A DNA stretch of 64,000 nucleotides from the NCBI GenBank assembly GCA_000727475.1, contig KL647301.1, positions 1,761,055 through 1,825,054 on the forward strand. The letters are read 5' to 3'. The DNA is from Sarcocystis neurona (Eukaryota; Apicomplexa; Conoidasida; Eucoccidiorida; Sarcocystidae). The translations under genes were made by a program, and so were the position numbers. This document shows, piece by piece, positions 33,184 to 46,202 of this stretch (position 1 is the first letter of the stretch; each line of letters starts with the position of its first letter). Under the pieces are notes generated by a model that saw only the letters and a program-made list of their open reading frames with translations, was not told the DNA's origin and searched no databases.

Positions 33184-36100
33184 ATGGCTGAGCGACTTCT
33201 CACGACCATCGGAAGAGCCGGAGTGGTGCTGGGCACCGCTGGCTTTGTGGCTTCCTCCTGCCTCTACGACGGTAGGAATTTTCTTCCTTCGTTCTCCCGG
33301 CTTTTTCTTCTTGAGTATGTACACAGCAATTTTCTAAAGAGCCTATTCTTATGTGCATATACTTCGTCCTGTCGCAGTACACCGTGAAAGAAAAAACTTC
33401 ATGCCTCTCTCTCTAGATGTATGCAGATCTGAATCCAGGTGAGTGTGTTCTAGAAGGTACTTTGCTGTATATTGTATTTCCGTAAAGGCATCTATCTGCT
33501 GAGGTTCAAACGGCCGTGGCATGTTTTCTGTTAAAATCTGCTCCTCCTTCATGTTGTCTCTTCGAGGCCTGCACGCTTACCTTCTTTTTTTCTCTATCCC
33601 CTTTTTCGTGCTGCAATATTATATGACAGAGGTTTTCGTCTCTCGCTTGAATTCCCCCTCGGGACTTTGCCTTACATTTTTCTCCCTCCCTCTCTTCCTC
33701 TGCATATCCAGATGCCCTCTGCACCCGTTTGCTCTCCCGGTGTGTTGTCTACGGTCCGTTTGCCGCGTGGCACTGCGACGAATCTGGGGCGGGCCCTGTA
33801 GACTGCTTTTAACAGCGACTGCTGTTAAAAAAAGGTGATGTGTGTTTTCTGGTGTGTGTCACTGCCTGTCTGTGGACGGAGACAGTAATACGTGTGTGTG
33901 TTGTTGAAAAATTCGGAGCGGGAAGGCTATACGACCGGAAGTGTGTCCCTCAGCCCGTAGGTCTATACGAAGACGGGCAAAGGGCTAGAATTTCCGATAG
34001 ACAAGAAAACTTGTTATCTATTTCCATGTACGTACGTATGCGTGTCTGCACCCGTACACAAACAGAGAGCATAAAAGCGTACAGTTGTACACAGAGAAAG
34101 GGAAGACGTGTCGTCCGGTATACCCGTGCTGCTTCCGCTGCACGTGCGTATATACGTGTGCAGCTAGCTAGACGATTGAGTATGGAGACGCACGTAAGTC
34201 TTGTACGTATACCTGTGTGCATACGTAGTTATACGAGTGAGTACAAAGAGAAGTCCTGCATTTGTATATGTGTAGTCACACAAGACATTCCACAGAGATG
34301 GACTTACGTCTACCGTGTATGTCTGTAGATACGTGCGGGTATAGGAGAGTAAAGAGGCGCACGCGGGTCTCGTATGGGTATCCATGTGTATGTGTATGGG
34401 TAGTGGTACAGGTGAGTGTAGAGAGGCACACAGGTCTTACACGTGTATCAGTGTATGTGTCTGACTAGACAAAAGAGAAAGGAGATGCACGTACATGTTA
34501 CTGCGCGTATGTCTCTGCAGACGTGTAGACACATATTCGTTGCACGGCTAGGCCTCCTGGTAAAAAGATCAACAGCGCTGCGGTTTCTATTCGAAGAAGG
34601 CATACCTGGTCTTCGCAGGAAAGCTGCCCGCACTAGCTTACTCTATGTGTGTATACTGCAGAGAAGATGGTAGGTGAAGAAACCTGTAGTGTACATACAC
34701 CCCATTACTCCAGCAGTTGCGAGTAGCCCACCGCGTGTGGCCGCGCGGAAGCGCAAGGCCACCAAGTTATATTCCCAACATGCCAGCGACAACGACGGCC
34801 GCAACCAGCTGCTGCAGGGGGTACGAGAGGGTGCTGGTGACTGGCCGCGCTGTTGTGTGCGTCTTCTAGATTGATGGACGTGGAAGTACCGACTAATTCT
34901 ATCGCAGAGAAAAAGAATGACTGTACGCCTTGCGCGCGGTGTGTTGAGAAGATGGACATAGTGCTCCTGCGCGCAGCATCTACAACGAATTAACCACCAT
35001 CCGATTGACGGCAGCGATCCAGGGGAGGAACTTCGCTTCTCTTACCTTTATAGGGGGAGCTAGCCATACACAGGAGGCGCGTGCGTACTTTTATGTGTAG
35101 CCACCCATACCCAGAATAAGACTCTATAGTTGCTTCTCTCTTTTTTTGTGTGTGGGGAGCGAGCCATAGACAGCGAGGCAGTCTAACCGCGCCGCTCTTT
35201 CGTTTTACGTGGAGTGCCGGTGGCCGCGCGTAGGTAGCCGGACACGTCGCCGGAGCGGTAGGGGTATCCGGAGCGCTCAGACGACGAGGAGTGGGAGGGA
35301 GTTTCCCTGCGTCTGGCCGCGTATTTGGAAGGCGACTGGAGAGAAAGAGAGATAGAGAAAGAGAGAAAATACTGTAGAGCACATCCGCAGAGGTAAATGT
35401 GCAGTCTTGTAATACTAATACCAGGAGCAGCGCCATTTGTAGTAGTGGTGTAGTAGCAGAAGCCGTGGCAGCAGGGTTGCAGAAGCTCTGCCAGAAATTT
35501 CAGGAGGTGGAGGCGGAGGAGGAGAACGAGCAGGACGAGGGGAAGGGATTGTAGCATTTCTCCTAGCTGCACTGCTGCAATTAACAAACAGCAGTAGTGG
35601 TACTCCTCGTTTTAGCACCAGCAGCGGTACCGGTGCAGCTGCGGGTCGTATGATTAGTCTCTGGTCAGTACGAGTCGTAGGACTATTAGGGGATTGCTAC
35701 TACTAGCACCGGGACCGCATTGGTACTAGCTGGGCTGCAAGTAGGACTTGTAGGGAGTCATGTAGCAGGAGGAGGAGGTGAGCAGGAGGGGGTTTTGGCG
35801 TGGTGTCGTAGTCTAAGTAGCGGGAGAAGGAGTAGGGGAGCTGGTACGGGATTGTCAGTAGGCCGTGCAGTGCAGGAGCAGTAATACGAGTAGGTTCGAT
35901 AGCGGATTAGTAGTCGTGGTAGAAGTGAAGTAGTAGTAGTACTGATGTTACATAAAAGGTGTAGCGGTAGCGTTGTTGTAGTCCTGCAGTAGTATCGTAG
36001 AAATATAGTAGTAGAAGAAAGATCCGAGTAATCGTCCAGCGGGAAAGTGAGATTAAAGAGGAGTTGGAGGGGCAGAGTTCTAGAATCGCAGTAGACAGTC

Positions 36101-38644
36101 ATAACGGTAGCAGAACAAGTGTAAAGTTTAATAAGTATAGAACCGTAAGTACAACACCAGAGAAGTATTCACAGAGTAGTAGTGACAGTAGAACAGTTGA
36201 AGTCGGCTAGCAACACTAGACTAGTAAAATGGAGAAGCTATGGAGGGTAGTAGGAAAATAGCGATAGTATTTGACACGGAATAGTAGTGGTAGTAGTAGC
36301 AGAGGAACGAAAAAATCAGAAACACAGGGAAGTCAATGGAGTTCGACTGTAGGAGTAGGACCAATACCAGTAGCGCATTAGTAGTATAGTAGGAATATAC
36401 TATACTATCCTACTCGTGGAAGAGTAGAAGTGCAGGCGCCGACACGCTCATCGACGTAGAAGTGGCGGCTTTCTGAGTTTGGCAAGTTTTTCCGCATATT
36501 CTTTTCCCTTTCATCGTCTGTGCTTCGCTTTCTCCTGCTCGTCGGTCTCGGTCTGCTGCTGTTTGCATGTGCGTCGTCCCAGAGCATCTTATTTTCTCCT
36601 TCTCCCTTCCCTGTTCCACTCCTGCTGTATATGTGCAGCACGTTTTTTCTTCTTTTTCTATTTTTTCTCCCCTACCTCTTCGTCTGTTCCGACTTCTCCT
36701 CCTTCGCTCGCCATCGTCACTTTTTTCCCTTCTCCCACTTGTGTCTTTTCCTTTGCTTCTTTTTCTCTCCAGGTGAACTGCGTGTGAATCCACGCTTCTT
36801 TCCGTCTCTCTCTCTCATTCTGTCTGTCTCTCTCTCTGATGTATGTCTAACTCGGTGTCGTAGAATTTTCGACACCGGTCGCTGTCATGTCTCGAGGTGT
36901 TTCTTTTTGCTATGCAAAACTCTCGCTGTGTGTTTGTCTCGACTGGCGAGTCGCCACCGCGCGTCACCAAGTCGGGCGCGTTTTCTCTCCTTCCCCCCCC
37001 CTCCTCCTATTGCTTTCTGAGTGGCCAACGCTGTTTTCTGTCTTTACCGTTTTTCCTGCCGAATCTACTCTCCGCCATTCCCCTCCTTTCTCCTTGTTGC
37101 ATCTCCTTCGCAGTGGACGGCGGTCAGCGGGCGGTCATGTTCAATCGCTTCGGAGGGGTTTCGCCGCGGCCGGTCGGAGAAGGCATGCACTTCTACATCC
37201 CCTGGCTGCAGCAGCCATCCCTATACGACGTGCGGGTACGAGCCAAGGCGATCCACACGACTACTGGCACGCGGGATTTGCAGATGGTCTCTCTTAGTCT
37301 GCGTCTGCTCTTCCGTCCGGTGGAAGCGCGACTGCCAGTGCTGCATCAGCAGCTTGGGCCCGACTACGATGAACGGGTACTGCCGTCTATTGGCCACGAA
37401 GTCTTGAAGGCTGTAGTTGCCAGATATGATGCAGAGAGTCTCCTGACTCAAAGAGATAAAGTTTCTCGGGATATTCGAGACGCCATCACTGCACGTGCCC
37501 GACAGTTCGACCTTATTCTTGACGACGTTGCTATCGTAAGTGCGACACACAAAGGAGTCTCCTTGTTCGAGGAGATAAAGACAGAAAGAGAGAAAAAGGG
37601 TGTTTAAAGGGAGGAGAAAGAAGAAGAAGTGGGAAAGGGGAAGAGGGGGGTGAAGACACAGGAAAGGATACACGCGGAAAATGAAACAGGAAAACCGAAA
37701 TTGTCAGGAGGGATCAGTGGTAGCGGTTGGGAGAGACGTTTCGGTCTCGTCGCGCGCGATGCACGCCACAGATATATATATATATATATTTGTATAGATG
37801 CGAACACCCACACATAGAGAAATAAAAGTGTAGTACATGAAGGGGTGTAAACACACGTACATAGATGTACGCAAGCGTGTAAATCTACACACAGACTCGT
37901 TGGAAGCGCTTGTGAATGTATTTGTTCTGTTCAAGGTGGAAACGCTATATCTGCGGAGGAACTTCTGTATCGGGATGCGTGTGTGTTTGTGTTTGATTTT
38001 TCTGGACTGTTGCATATGCGTGTGGTTACGTGTAATATATACGTGCCCATATGCATTTGCGTCGTGTGGTATATGTATGTGCGCGTGCGTGTATGTACGT
38101 ACGTACGTATATGTATGTGCCTACATATATATATATATGTATATATGTATGAGGATGTATATGTACATGTCACCTATGTATATATATATATATGTAGAGA
38201 GAGAAACGGATAAACGAGTATATGCATGTATCAGTAAATGTGCTTGTACATGTGTGTATCTATACGGACAGCTGTGTAGGCATTCTGTTGTTTACATTCA
38301 CGTCGGTGCCGTGATTTCCTGCTGTGTCGCCCCTGCAGACGCACCTAAGCTATGGAAAGGAATTTTCTCGAGCGATTGAAGAAAAGCAGGTCGCCCAGCA
38401 AGAGAGCGAACGCATCAAATTTGTGGTTGCGCGGACGGAACAGGAAAAGAAAGCAGCTGTTGTGCGTGCTGAGGGAGAAGCGGAGGCTGCTGCTCTTATT
38501 TCAGAAGCAATCAAGCAGCACGGCACGGGTTTGATCGAAGTCCGTCGACTCGACGCAGCCAAAGAAGTCGCAGAAATTCTCTCCAAAAGCAGAAATGTTA
38601 TGTACCTCCCTACCGGCGTCAATCTACTCCTCTCTCAACAATAA
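33184..38644 (+). CDS. PHB1: Prohibitin-1 (mitochondrial inner-membrane scaffold)
   Basis: Prohibitin-1 assembles with prohibitin-2 into ring complexes in the mitochondrial inner membrane that act as membrane scaffold and chaperone. Three exons: 33184-33271, 37114-37535 and 38339-38644. The donors are GACG|GTAGGA and ATC|GTAAGT; the acceptors are CTTCGCAG and CCCTGCAG. Phases 1 and 0 match and give 271 aa, the usual length. The start ATG (caATGG) opens a short N-terminus with a hydrophobic anchor (residues 12-27). The SPFH/PHB domain follows from about residue 30: [50 protein letters not shown]-like [24 protein letters not shown] and YGKEF, then the helical segment [15 protein letters not shown] and the C-terminal SRNVMYLP. 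All are prohibitin signatures at expected positions. Intron 1 is about 3.8 kb and contains a GTA array and TG-rich DNA; intron 2 carries TA/TG microsatellites. There is no separate presequence, as usual for prohibitins. Confidence 0.97.
35434..36405. repeat. Imperfect GTA/TAG trinucleotide array in prohibitin intron 1
   Basis: About 1 kb dominated by gtag, agtagtag and gtagtagtag units with many interruptions (for example gtagtagaagaaagatccga). Tyr/Thr/Leu-rich frames on the reverse strand come from the repeat. It is the same class as the arrays at 3443-3852 and 40480-40720. Confidence 0.75.
37770..38200. repeat. TA/TG microsatellites in prohibitin intron 2
   Basis: Includes an (AT)n run near 37772-37792, tandem gtac units near 38095-38108, tatatatatatgtatatatg near 38124 and (TA)n near 38180. 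All lie within the second prohibitin intron. Confidence 0.8.
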
Positions 38645-41398
38645 ACGCCTCGAACACAAGTCTCGTGGACACGTATTATGTGTATCCGTACATGTGTGTA
38701 TATATATATATATATATGTACCTATCTGAGATAGTGCCAGCTTGTACGAAAGCAGAAGTCACGCGTACCTGTTCTCTACCGGAGGGTCAATGCAATGTCA
38801 GCAGGAAATACTCATCCATATATATATATGCATTTATATATATATATATATTTATACAGACGACCTGGGTGTGTATGTGTGTGTGTGTATGCATACACAC
38901 TATATCTTCGTTGGGCTCTCTATGTATACAAACCTAAGAGACGCAAACGAATGTATGGACTTGTAACTGGGAGTGTTCTGTATGCAGTTCTATATATACA
39001 CGTAGACCTGTCGTACGCGGCGGTATCTTCTTTTCCTCTCTTTGTCTCGGTACACAGATATATATATGTATATATATATGTGTGCATATGTATCTTCAGT
39101 GTGGATGTGTGACATATATCTGGGGGTATACTGGCTACGCAGAAGCATGCAAAGAAGACGTCGAATTTGGTTTCTCTTAATAAGTGTATACATGTGTATA
39201 TGGGCGGCTCACATACGCATACATATATGTGGAAGTGGATCGTCCATCCTGTGTGTGTAAATATATGTGTGTATACGTGATGAGGTTATACCGCCAGGTG
39301 TATGGTCGTGGCAACGTTGGTTATTATCAATTATACACATGTGAAGATGGTTCTATACTCTTCGTGTATACACGTAAAGCTTTTGGTAGATGCACTGCGT
39401 ATATGGATGTATGAATATGTTGCACGTTAGTTTAAAAAAAGGCGGGGGGGTCTGACTGTGCTTACCCCTCCCCGTGGGTCGGTACGTATTTGTGTATATA
39501 AGTGAAGAAGAAAAAAAAAGGCAGTCTTCTGTTTCTCCGTATCGTTCCCTCTCTCTCCAAGCTATTCTACCTCTCTTAATATTTATAGAAATATATAAAT
39601 GCATATATTTGTGTGTATACGTATGCGTGTGTTTTTACATGGAAGAACACGTTTAGTCTGAACTACACACAGGTGGTGATATTCAGATTCCGAGGTTGTA
39701 TGTCGTTTTGAAATACCCTGCATTTTTTTGTGGGTATGTGCATGGATGTATGTGCACGAGAACGAAAACTAAAAAGCAGTCAGCCGTATCGGCCCCAAGG
39801 TCATGCCGCTTGACAGAAACCTCTTGTTGCTGGTCGCGCTGTGGCCCGCGTCGTCCAGCTGCTCCGCAGGACGTCACGCTCAAAACTGCCTCGTCCCCCC
39901 CTGATTTGTTCTTGTTCTTCCTTCTACATTCCGTCTCCTTCGTTATATTTTATCTGCCGAAGGCGGAAAGCAACGTGCCTGCCACTCGGCATGAATCTGC
40001 CACCATGCGACTACCCATCGATCAACTGAGAAGCACGCTCTTCTCCGTCCACACACCTAGACAGAGAGGGCGTCGGTGTATGTACCCCGTTTCTCTGGGA
40101 TAAATATGTATGTGTATATAGCGTATTCAGATGAAACGTCAACGTGTGTACTAAAGACACGCATCTGGCTGACACAGTAATATTTCCGCACTCCTGGCCG
40201 TGCACCGGAGACAGTGGCGAAAATCGGGTACTTGCAAATGGACGAACAGTGCCGTTGTGTATGGCAATGCTGCGTACGTGCTTGGAACACCAGAGCGACA
40301 AGTTAATTCGATAGAGAAACAGCACCAGTGGTGCCGCCTGCGCGCGCACGTATGCCCCGCGCGTACGTGACAGCTGCAGACGATGCGGGGCTGGCGTTCC
40401 CAGCGGAAACAATCTACTACACACAAGGGCCTCCGTACGTAAAGGAGGGACAGCAGCAGTAGCCGTGCTGCCTGTGCGCGCTAGTAGCAGTACGTGTAGT
40501 AGTTGTTGTCTGCGTAGTAATAATGATAGTAGTAATCGTGGCGGTAGCGTTGAAGGAGGAGAATGCCATTGTGTAGCAGCATAGTAGTAGTAGCAGGAGT
40601 AGTAGTAGTAGTAGAATAGTAGCATAGTAGTAGTATAATAGGAATACACAAGTAGTTGTAGAGCGCTGCTACAGTAGCAGGATAGTAGTTGTTGTAGTAG
40701 CATCAAAATACTACTTCTAGTAGTGCCATACGGGCCCTCTTACGACTGCTGCGTAGACAAACAGGAATAGAAAACGCCAATTGTGGACTGCCACGCCGAT
40801 ACAGGCAGAATCTCACACACGCAGAGCTCGTCAAGTAAGACATACAGAACGAAGAGCAGCTGAGGCCCGTCCCAGAAAGAGGCATCACCGCTGCTAGGGT
40901 GGGAGCTACACTTGAATACTTGTAAGCATAAGTCCGTTCTGCGCCAGCTACCATTTCAGAGGGAAACACGAAGAAACGTTCTCTTTCCACATCTGTACAG
41001 CGTTTATCTGGAACTTAATGAAAAACCGTCAAACGGAACACAGGAATCGTCGCTGGGGCGGTGCGGAGAGGGACCTGACCGCTGCTGCTATCAAAAGATG
41101 CGTTTTCTTTCAGTGGCGACACTGTAAGAGCTACGCAAGCAGCAGTCTTCTACAAGGTCGGACCTGTGTCCCCCGATACCTTATGTCACCTGTGCACATA
41201 AGACCCATATATTAATCCATCCGTTTTATGCATATGGGCATTCGCATGAACTTAAGGACAGGTGATGCAGGTTTTGTACACAATCGCATGTTCACCCTCT
41301 ATAGACACATACAGCGTACAAGTGAACCTTGTACAAGCTTACGACTTCGTGCATACACATGTATTTGAACACGTGGATCAGTATGCATAGACACGCAA
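38645..41398. other. Repeat-rich DNA without a supported gene
   Basis: Downstream of prohibitin lie several TA/TG microsatellites (about 38700-38720, 38818-38850, 38872-38890 and 39055-39082), a G-rich homopolymer near 39445 and a GTA array. The rest is unremarkable. I see no reading frame with protein character. The first few hundred bases presumably include the prohibitin 3' UTR. Confidence 0.55.
40480..40720. repeat. Imperfect GTA/TAG array
   Basis: Tracts such as gtagtagtagtagcaggagt and agtagtagtagtagaatag run across about 240 bases. The minus-strand open frame over it (Tyr/Leu/Ser-rich) is repeat-derived. Confidence 0.8.
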
Positions 41399-41797
41399 TT
41401 GAGAATACGTACCTTTATTCGTATATGGATGCCTGCTCACACAGCTGAAGTAGTAGAGCGCAATGCCGCGTGCACAAGTAAAAAAGTACATCACGTCCGA
41501 CGACGAGGGTTTAAGGATGTGGGAGCAGCTGTCGCTGCGAAAGACACGAAACATGTATATAATACGCTGTCTTTCATGGCGTACCCACGCGTACATAGCG
41601 CCCTCGTCGCATGCGTCTCCACGGCTGCGCGCCTACCGGAGCAGTTGCACCTGCACTATCTTCAAGCGAATGCTGCTGGCGTCGTTTGTGAACTGTACAC
41701 TTGCCAAGAGGAAGCTACAGGTCAGGTAGACCTGCGCCTGTTGGTAAAAACAACAAAAAAGGGGATGCAGGTAACCGGCAGCCCTTGGTCTACATGA
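41399..41797 (+). CDS. Possible exon, 132 codons, unrecognised
   Basis: A plus-strand frame ending in TGA whose second half reads like ordinary protein (LPEQLHLHYLQANAAG, CQEEATGQVDLRLLVKTT, then KKGMQVTGSPWST). The 5' part is less convincing and may be intron or UTR. A second plus frame overlaps it (88 codons), so I cannot be sure which is used. No domain is recognised. It lies between repeat blocks with no clear partner exon. Confidence 0.3.
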   Translation: MRIRTFIRIWMPAHTAEVVERNAACTSKKVHHVRRRGFKDVGAAVAAKDTKHVYNTLSFMAYPRVHSALVACVSTAARLPEQLHLHYLQANAAGVVCELYTCQEEATGQVDLRLLVKTTKKGMQVTGSPWST

Positions 41798-42858
41798 TTA
41801 CGTAGAAGGAAAGAGTCTGCGGGTTCGGACGTCCTTCTACCCCAATGCCTTTTACAATCGTAAACTGTTGCGCGTATGTTTACATATGTAGATGTATGTG
41901 CATGTGAGTGCACACCACGTTTGCGACCAAACATCTCTGCACACCTCCGTCCACAAACATGTACAGATATATGTCGTCTTCAAGTATAAATCAGATATAG
42001 GTAGTATACTGGTATGAATAATACACATATATGTGTATATATATATATATACACGTCGCGTACGTGTGTATAGAGAGTAGGTGCATACACGTGTGCATTT
42101 ACGCAGAGCCTGCTTACATGTAATCACCCCGTCGGCCTAACTGCTTAGATGACAACGGATACTTTCCCCTATACTGATGCACATATATACAAATCACTGC
42201 CAGTGTATTCGTACACGCACCTGTATACAGACATCTCCATCGAGAGATATACCCTTGGGGATCCTTTGTCAGAGTTGTAGGGATTCGAGTAGGAGGGTTT
42301 CGAAAGCGGAGGCGTCGGTCTCACACAAATAAAAGAATATGCGCCACCTTTCCGGTTAAGTCTGCGTGCAAAGTGGAAGTGTCTGTTTGCGTGAGGGGTT
42401 CTCAAACGGAATACTGCATGATAGACCTGTTGGACAGGGGATGATGTCGCGTCCTTCCAAAGCTCCGTCTAGGTTGAATGACGCGAATATGCTTTTGTGG
42501 CCTTCAGCTGACGATATGTAGTAAGATGTATTTCGATGAATTGATTTCACTAGCCGTAGTACCTGGACACAAGTGTACACAAGCCTTTGTTTAGGGCCTT
42601 GCGCAACCTGCACGTCCGGAGTCGCGCGGGTAGCACGGGTGCATAAATCAGTAACCTACACTGTGTCGGGTGTACCACCTCGTTTTGAGGTCACCGTAAT
42701 GCGCAGCGCGGTGGCACACCGCGAATCACCTCATGCACAGTCCTGCGTACACACAGTCCTGCATCTCTTACTTCGAGAGTAAGAGCAGCTCAGCAGCAGT
42801 TGCAGCATGATAGGGAATTTCCGGTTGGGAGCATCTGATGTCGCACCCGTTTCCTTAC

Positions 42859-42997
42859 ACGCATAGAAAGCACCTTCGGCAGCAGTGAGAGCAAGAGTGG
42901 CAGCAATGGGGTGCCATTCCTGCTGCAGCTGCGTTCTCAGCGACAACTTTTTGGTGACGGAGGACCTTTCCTTGACACCAACAGCAGCAGTTCGAAG
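42859..42997 (-). CDS. Possible internal exon, unrecognised
   Basis: The minus-strand segment runs from an AG at 42998-42999 (cccgtag) to a good donor (GCGT|GTAAGG) and encodes about 46 residues with protein-like composition (KKLSLRTQLQQEWHPIAA, TLALTAAEGAFYA). A stop lies just upstream in the same frame at the acceptor itself, which fits an intron boundary. I cannot connect it confidently to other exons and do not recognise the family. Confidence 0.3.
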
Positions 42998-44191
42998 CTA
43001 CGGGTTCAGGGAGTTTCTGTGGTCTCTGAGAGGCATGTCCCGCCAGAGAGAAGTCCGGCACGCAGATGTAGCAGCAGCAATAGCAGCAGCCTCTCGTTAA
43101 CGCGCGTGCAGCCTTTGCTGCAGTAGTGGCAGCAGCAGCCTCCCTACTTAGCAGGTGAAGGCGTCCACCAGCGACATCAAGACTTTTTCTTTGCATAAAA
43201 AGTACTGCTTGATCGTAAGTTCATCTGGCAACGTTTCTGACGCCCGACGCCGCAGTAGACGGTGTCATGCAAGATTGCAACACGTACGGACGTGACCTAG
43301 TGACATGTGCGGCTGCAGGTCGTTAGCTCTCCACAACCGCACGAAACTGGAGTACACGTTAGAAATGGTACATGGGAACGTCGTCGCTAAGCTGTGCGTA
43401 CCATATACGTGAACATGCTCTGCAGAATTACCACGCGCTAACGATTGTCGCAGACGGGTACGACACGTTTGTTCTTGTGCGTGTCACCCGAACAGAGAAA
43501 TACATTAACGCGTACCGACGCATGCGTTTTCAGGCACGTCTACGTCCGCAAAATGGCTACGCCGACGCCGACAAATCCCCACACGTGCGTGTTGAAACAC
43601 ATACGCAGATTCACATATATGTATATTATCCATATACACGTGCCTTTATCTGTGCACCTTTTAATGATGCAGACAACTTCGACTTCCCCCCAGACAAAAC
43701 GCAGAGTTGCATTGCGCTGCTCCACACGTGATAATGCACGTATCTACACACTCACTTTTGTATATATACCGGCACACACGCACACACACACGTCTGTAGG
43801 CGCGTGCGTGTACACGCGTCCCAAAACAAATACGTCCTACTGCACTACGCTTCTTCCACTACCAGAAGCGCGATCTTTCGTGACGGCAGTCCTGCAGATA
43901 CACGTCCCGGACGCATGCGCAACTTTGACCACCATCTGCAAATCTCCCATCTTTGTAAAGAAAGACAACTTTCCGGACGCACACGTGCTCCGATACAAGT
44001 GTTTGCACACGACGACGCGCACACGTACGGCACACGGATATGGCAGTGCGAAACACATCCTCCTCGCTGCTTCTCCGTGCGTATGTATGTCTTCATCTTT
44101 CCACACACATGCAAGGCACCAATGTATATACGTACACATATGTATACGTGCATGCATATATATATATATATATGTATGTATATACACACAC

Positions 44192-44311
44192 CCCGATGAG
44201 CAGTCTCTTCAAAATTCAGGGGGGGCCGCCCGCGCACGGCTTCCACAGATGCATCACGGTTGCGAAGCGGAGACGTTCTGCTTCCGCTCCTGCCTTTCTC
44301 CTCGGCTTCAT
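44192..44311 (-). CDS. Possible first exon with one-base frame break
   Basis: The minus strand reads MKPRRKAGAEAERLRFAT and then MHLWKPCAGGPP, after which a stop occurs directly after a run of seven C (seven G on the plus strand at 44219-44225). One more base in that homopolymer would continue the frame as LNFEETAHRG to a GT-rich donor (GGG|GTGTGT). This could be a genuine interruption or an assembly error in the homopolymer. The product is not recognised. The downstream minus-strand stretch 43860-44000 (KLSFFTKMGDLQMVVKVAHA) could be a following exon. Confidence 0.3.
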
Positions 44312-44451
44312 GGCAGACAGTAAGTGTGAGAGGAAGTCTTCGCGTTCATTTTTTCGAGAAACATTGTGTGGAGAACAAAGAACCCTTTCCGCCAGTCGGC
44401 ACCGGTCACAAGGCATCGCCACGACACGCCGGCACTCACCCACATGCTAAG

Positions 44452-44552
44452 TATCTGTATATATATATGTATATACATATATGCACACACACATATATAT
44501 ACACACATATATACTTATACATACATATATACATACGTATACATATAATGAT
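44452..44552. repeat. TA/CA compound microsatellite
   Basis: Alternating tatatatatgtatatacata, cacacacatatatatacaca and atacatacatatac sequence over about 100 bases. It is non-coding. Confidence 0.85.
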
Positions 44553-45532
44553 TGTTGTTGTGTACAGAGTGCACCTATGTATACGTTGGAGTCAACACAC
44601 GCAGCGATGATACGTATCTGTTTGATTTTACCCAGCAATTCACACATACATGTATGTCCCCATATTGATAGGTCGTATGCCTTCACGCAGACGAAACAAC
44701 AGCAGAAGTTATACACACATATATACGTGAAGGTGTGCTCCTCGAGGCGATTCAACAGCAGAGTAGGCGGCTACGGACGTCCCGACATATCCACGGCAAT
44801 CAATATGGCATACTTTATCTACATCCCGTCAGCAGCAAACGCATGCAACCAGAGATAAAGGGAAACACAGACAAATCGTAGCTCTCCACAGGTGCATGTG
44901 GGATGCGTTCAGAAATTTATCACACGCGACGCATACGCTCTGCCGAGTGACGGCAGCAGCAAAGATGCTTGCAGCAGGACGGGCGCCTCCACCTTAGGCG
45001 TACACGCGTCTGGCTGCACGGCCCAAGTGCATGCGCATCACACATACGTGTCGCAGCGCGTGTGCGGTGAGGAGCTTTACAGAGACGCTGAAGCTGCAGC
45101 GCGCTTGTTTCCCTACACTTATAGCGCTTCTCACCAATGCGCAAGCCGCATGGGCAACACGCGGAACTGACTGGACAGTCCCTCGCAGCAATATAAAAGC
45201 GTCAGCGCGCCATGCCAGCAGCAGCGGCGCAGACCGCACCCGAAAATACCCTGACGCGCGAAGCGCGTGCAACAGGGAACACTGCATCATCGCCCTCCAA
45301 CAAGCCAAAAAAGAAATACACCAACGCGACGCAGAAGCAGAGAGCAGACTGGGCGTCAGCCTGACGCCACCAGCAGATCACAGTTCCACCACAATACATG
45401 CAGCAGACGCACAGCACACCGATGATGCACACATGTCCGTATATATGCGCACACAAATATATCTATATATACGAAGGTGTGTACACCCCCACACACGGAC
45501 GCATCTATATAGATTTTTCTACATATGGGAGA

Positions 45533-45560
45533 CACACACACACACACACACACACACATT
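45533..45560. repeat. (CA)n microsatellite
   Basis: About 14 consecutive CA dinucleotides (gagacacacacacacacaca...) in non-coding DNA. Neighbouring short acacac tracts occur at 45590-45600 and 45850-45868. Confidence 0.9.
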
Positions 45561-46202
45561 CCGAGTACCTTAGGATTCTTGAGCAAACACACACACAGAG
45601 ACACATGTTCGTGGAGCAGGATCGACGAAAAAAGTCAAGGAAACCGATAGACGGAAAGAAAATAACGCACGTATTCACAAGCTGAGCCACCGAGGAGTCG
45701 ACCCGGGCGGCAAGGAACACACACAAGGACTGGCGAAGAAGAGACACTCCAGAGACACCCCGCCAGCGCTGCGGAGGGAGAAAATGAGGAGGAGCAGGAC
45801 GAGGGAGGAGCAAAGCGGAAGTTTCATTTTGAACAGAACAAACGTTGACCCACACACACACACACACCCATGCACAGACACATATGCGCTCACGACGAAA
45901 TGACGTAAGGAGACGGAGGCGGGCGCGGCCGAATGTGAGGCCCACACCAGAAGAGAGCGGCAGCAAGAGAGCGGGGCAGGAACGGACAGCCTTGAATTTT
46001 TACAGATGGAGAATGACAACAAAAGGTGAGGGAGGAGAAGACCACATGAAAAACGTCACACGCATATCCACAAATCTTCAAAAACAAAAGTTTCAACATG
46101 TACGTACATACGTACATAAAGGCTGAGTGATCCAGGAGATGGCAGACAGAAACAAGCACTGGGGGAGGACGCGGGTTTTGAACCGGCCAGGACCCGTGCG
46201 AC

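Noticed and set aside
43445..44323. 292-codon plus-strand open frame
   Set aside because: Mostly Thr/His/Cys/Ile codons produced by CA/TA-rich DNA, with no conserved motif. A minus-strand exon is at least as plausible in part of it.
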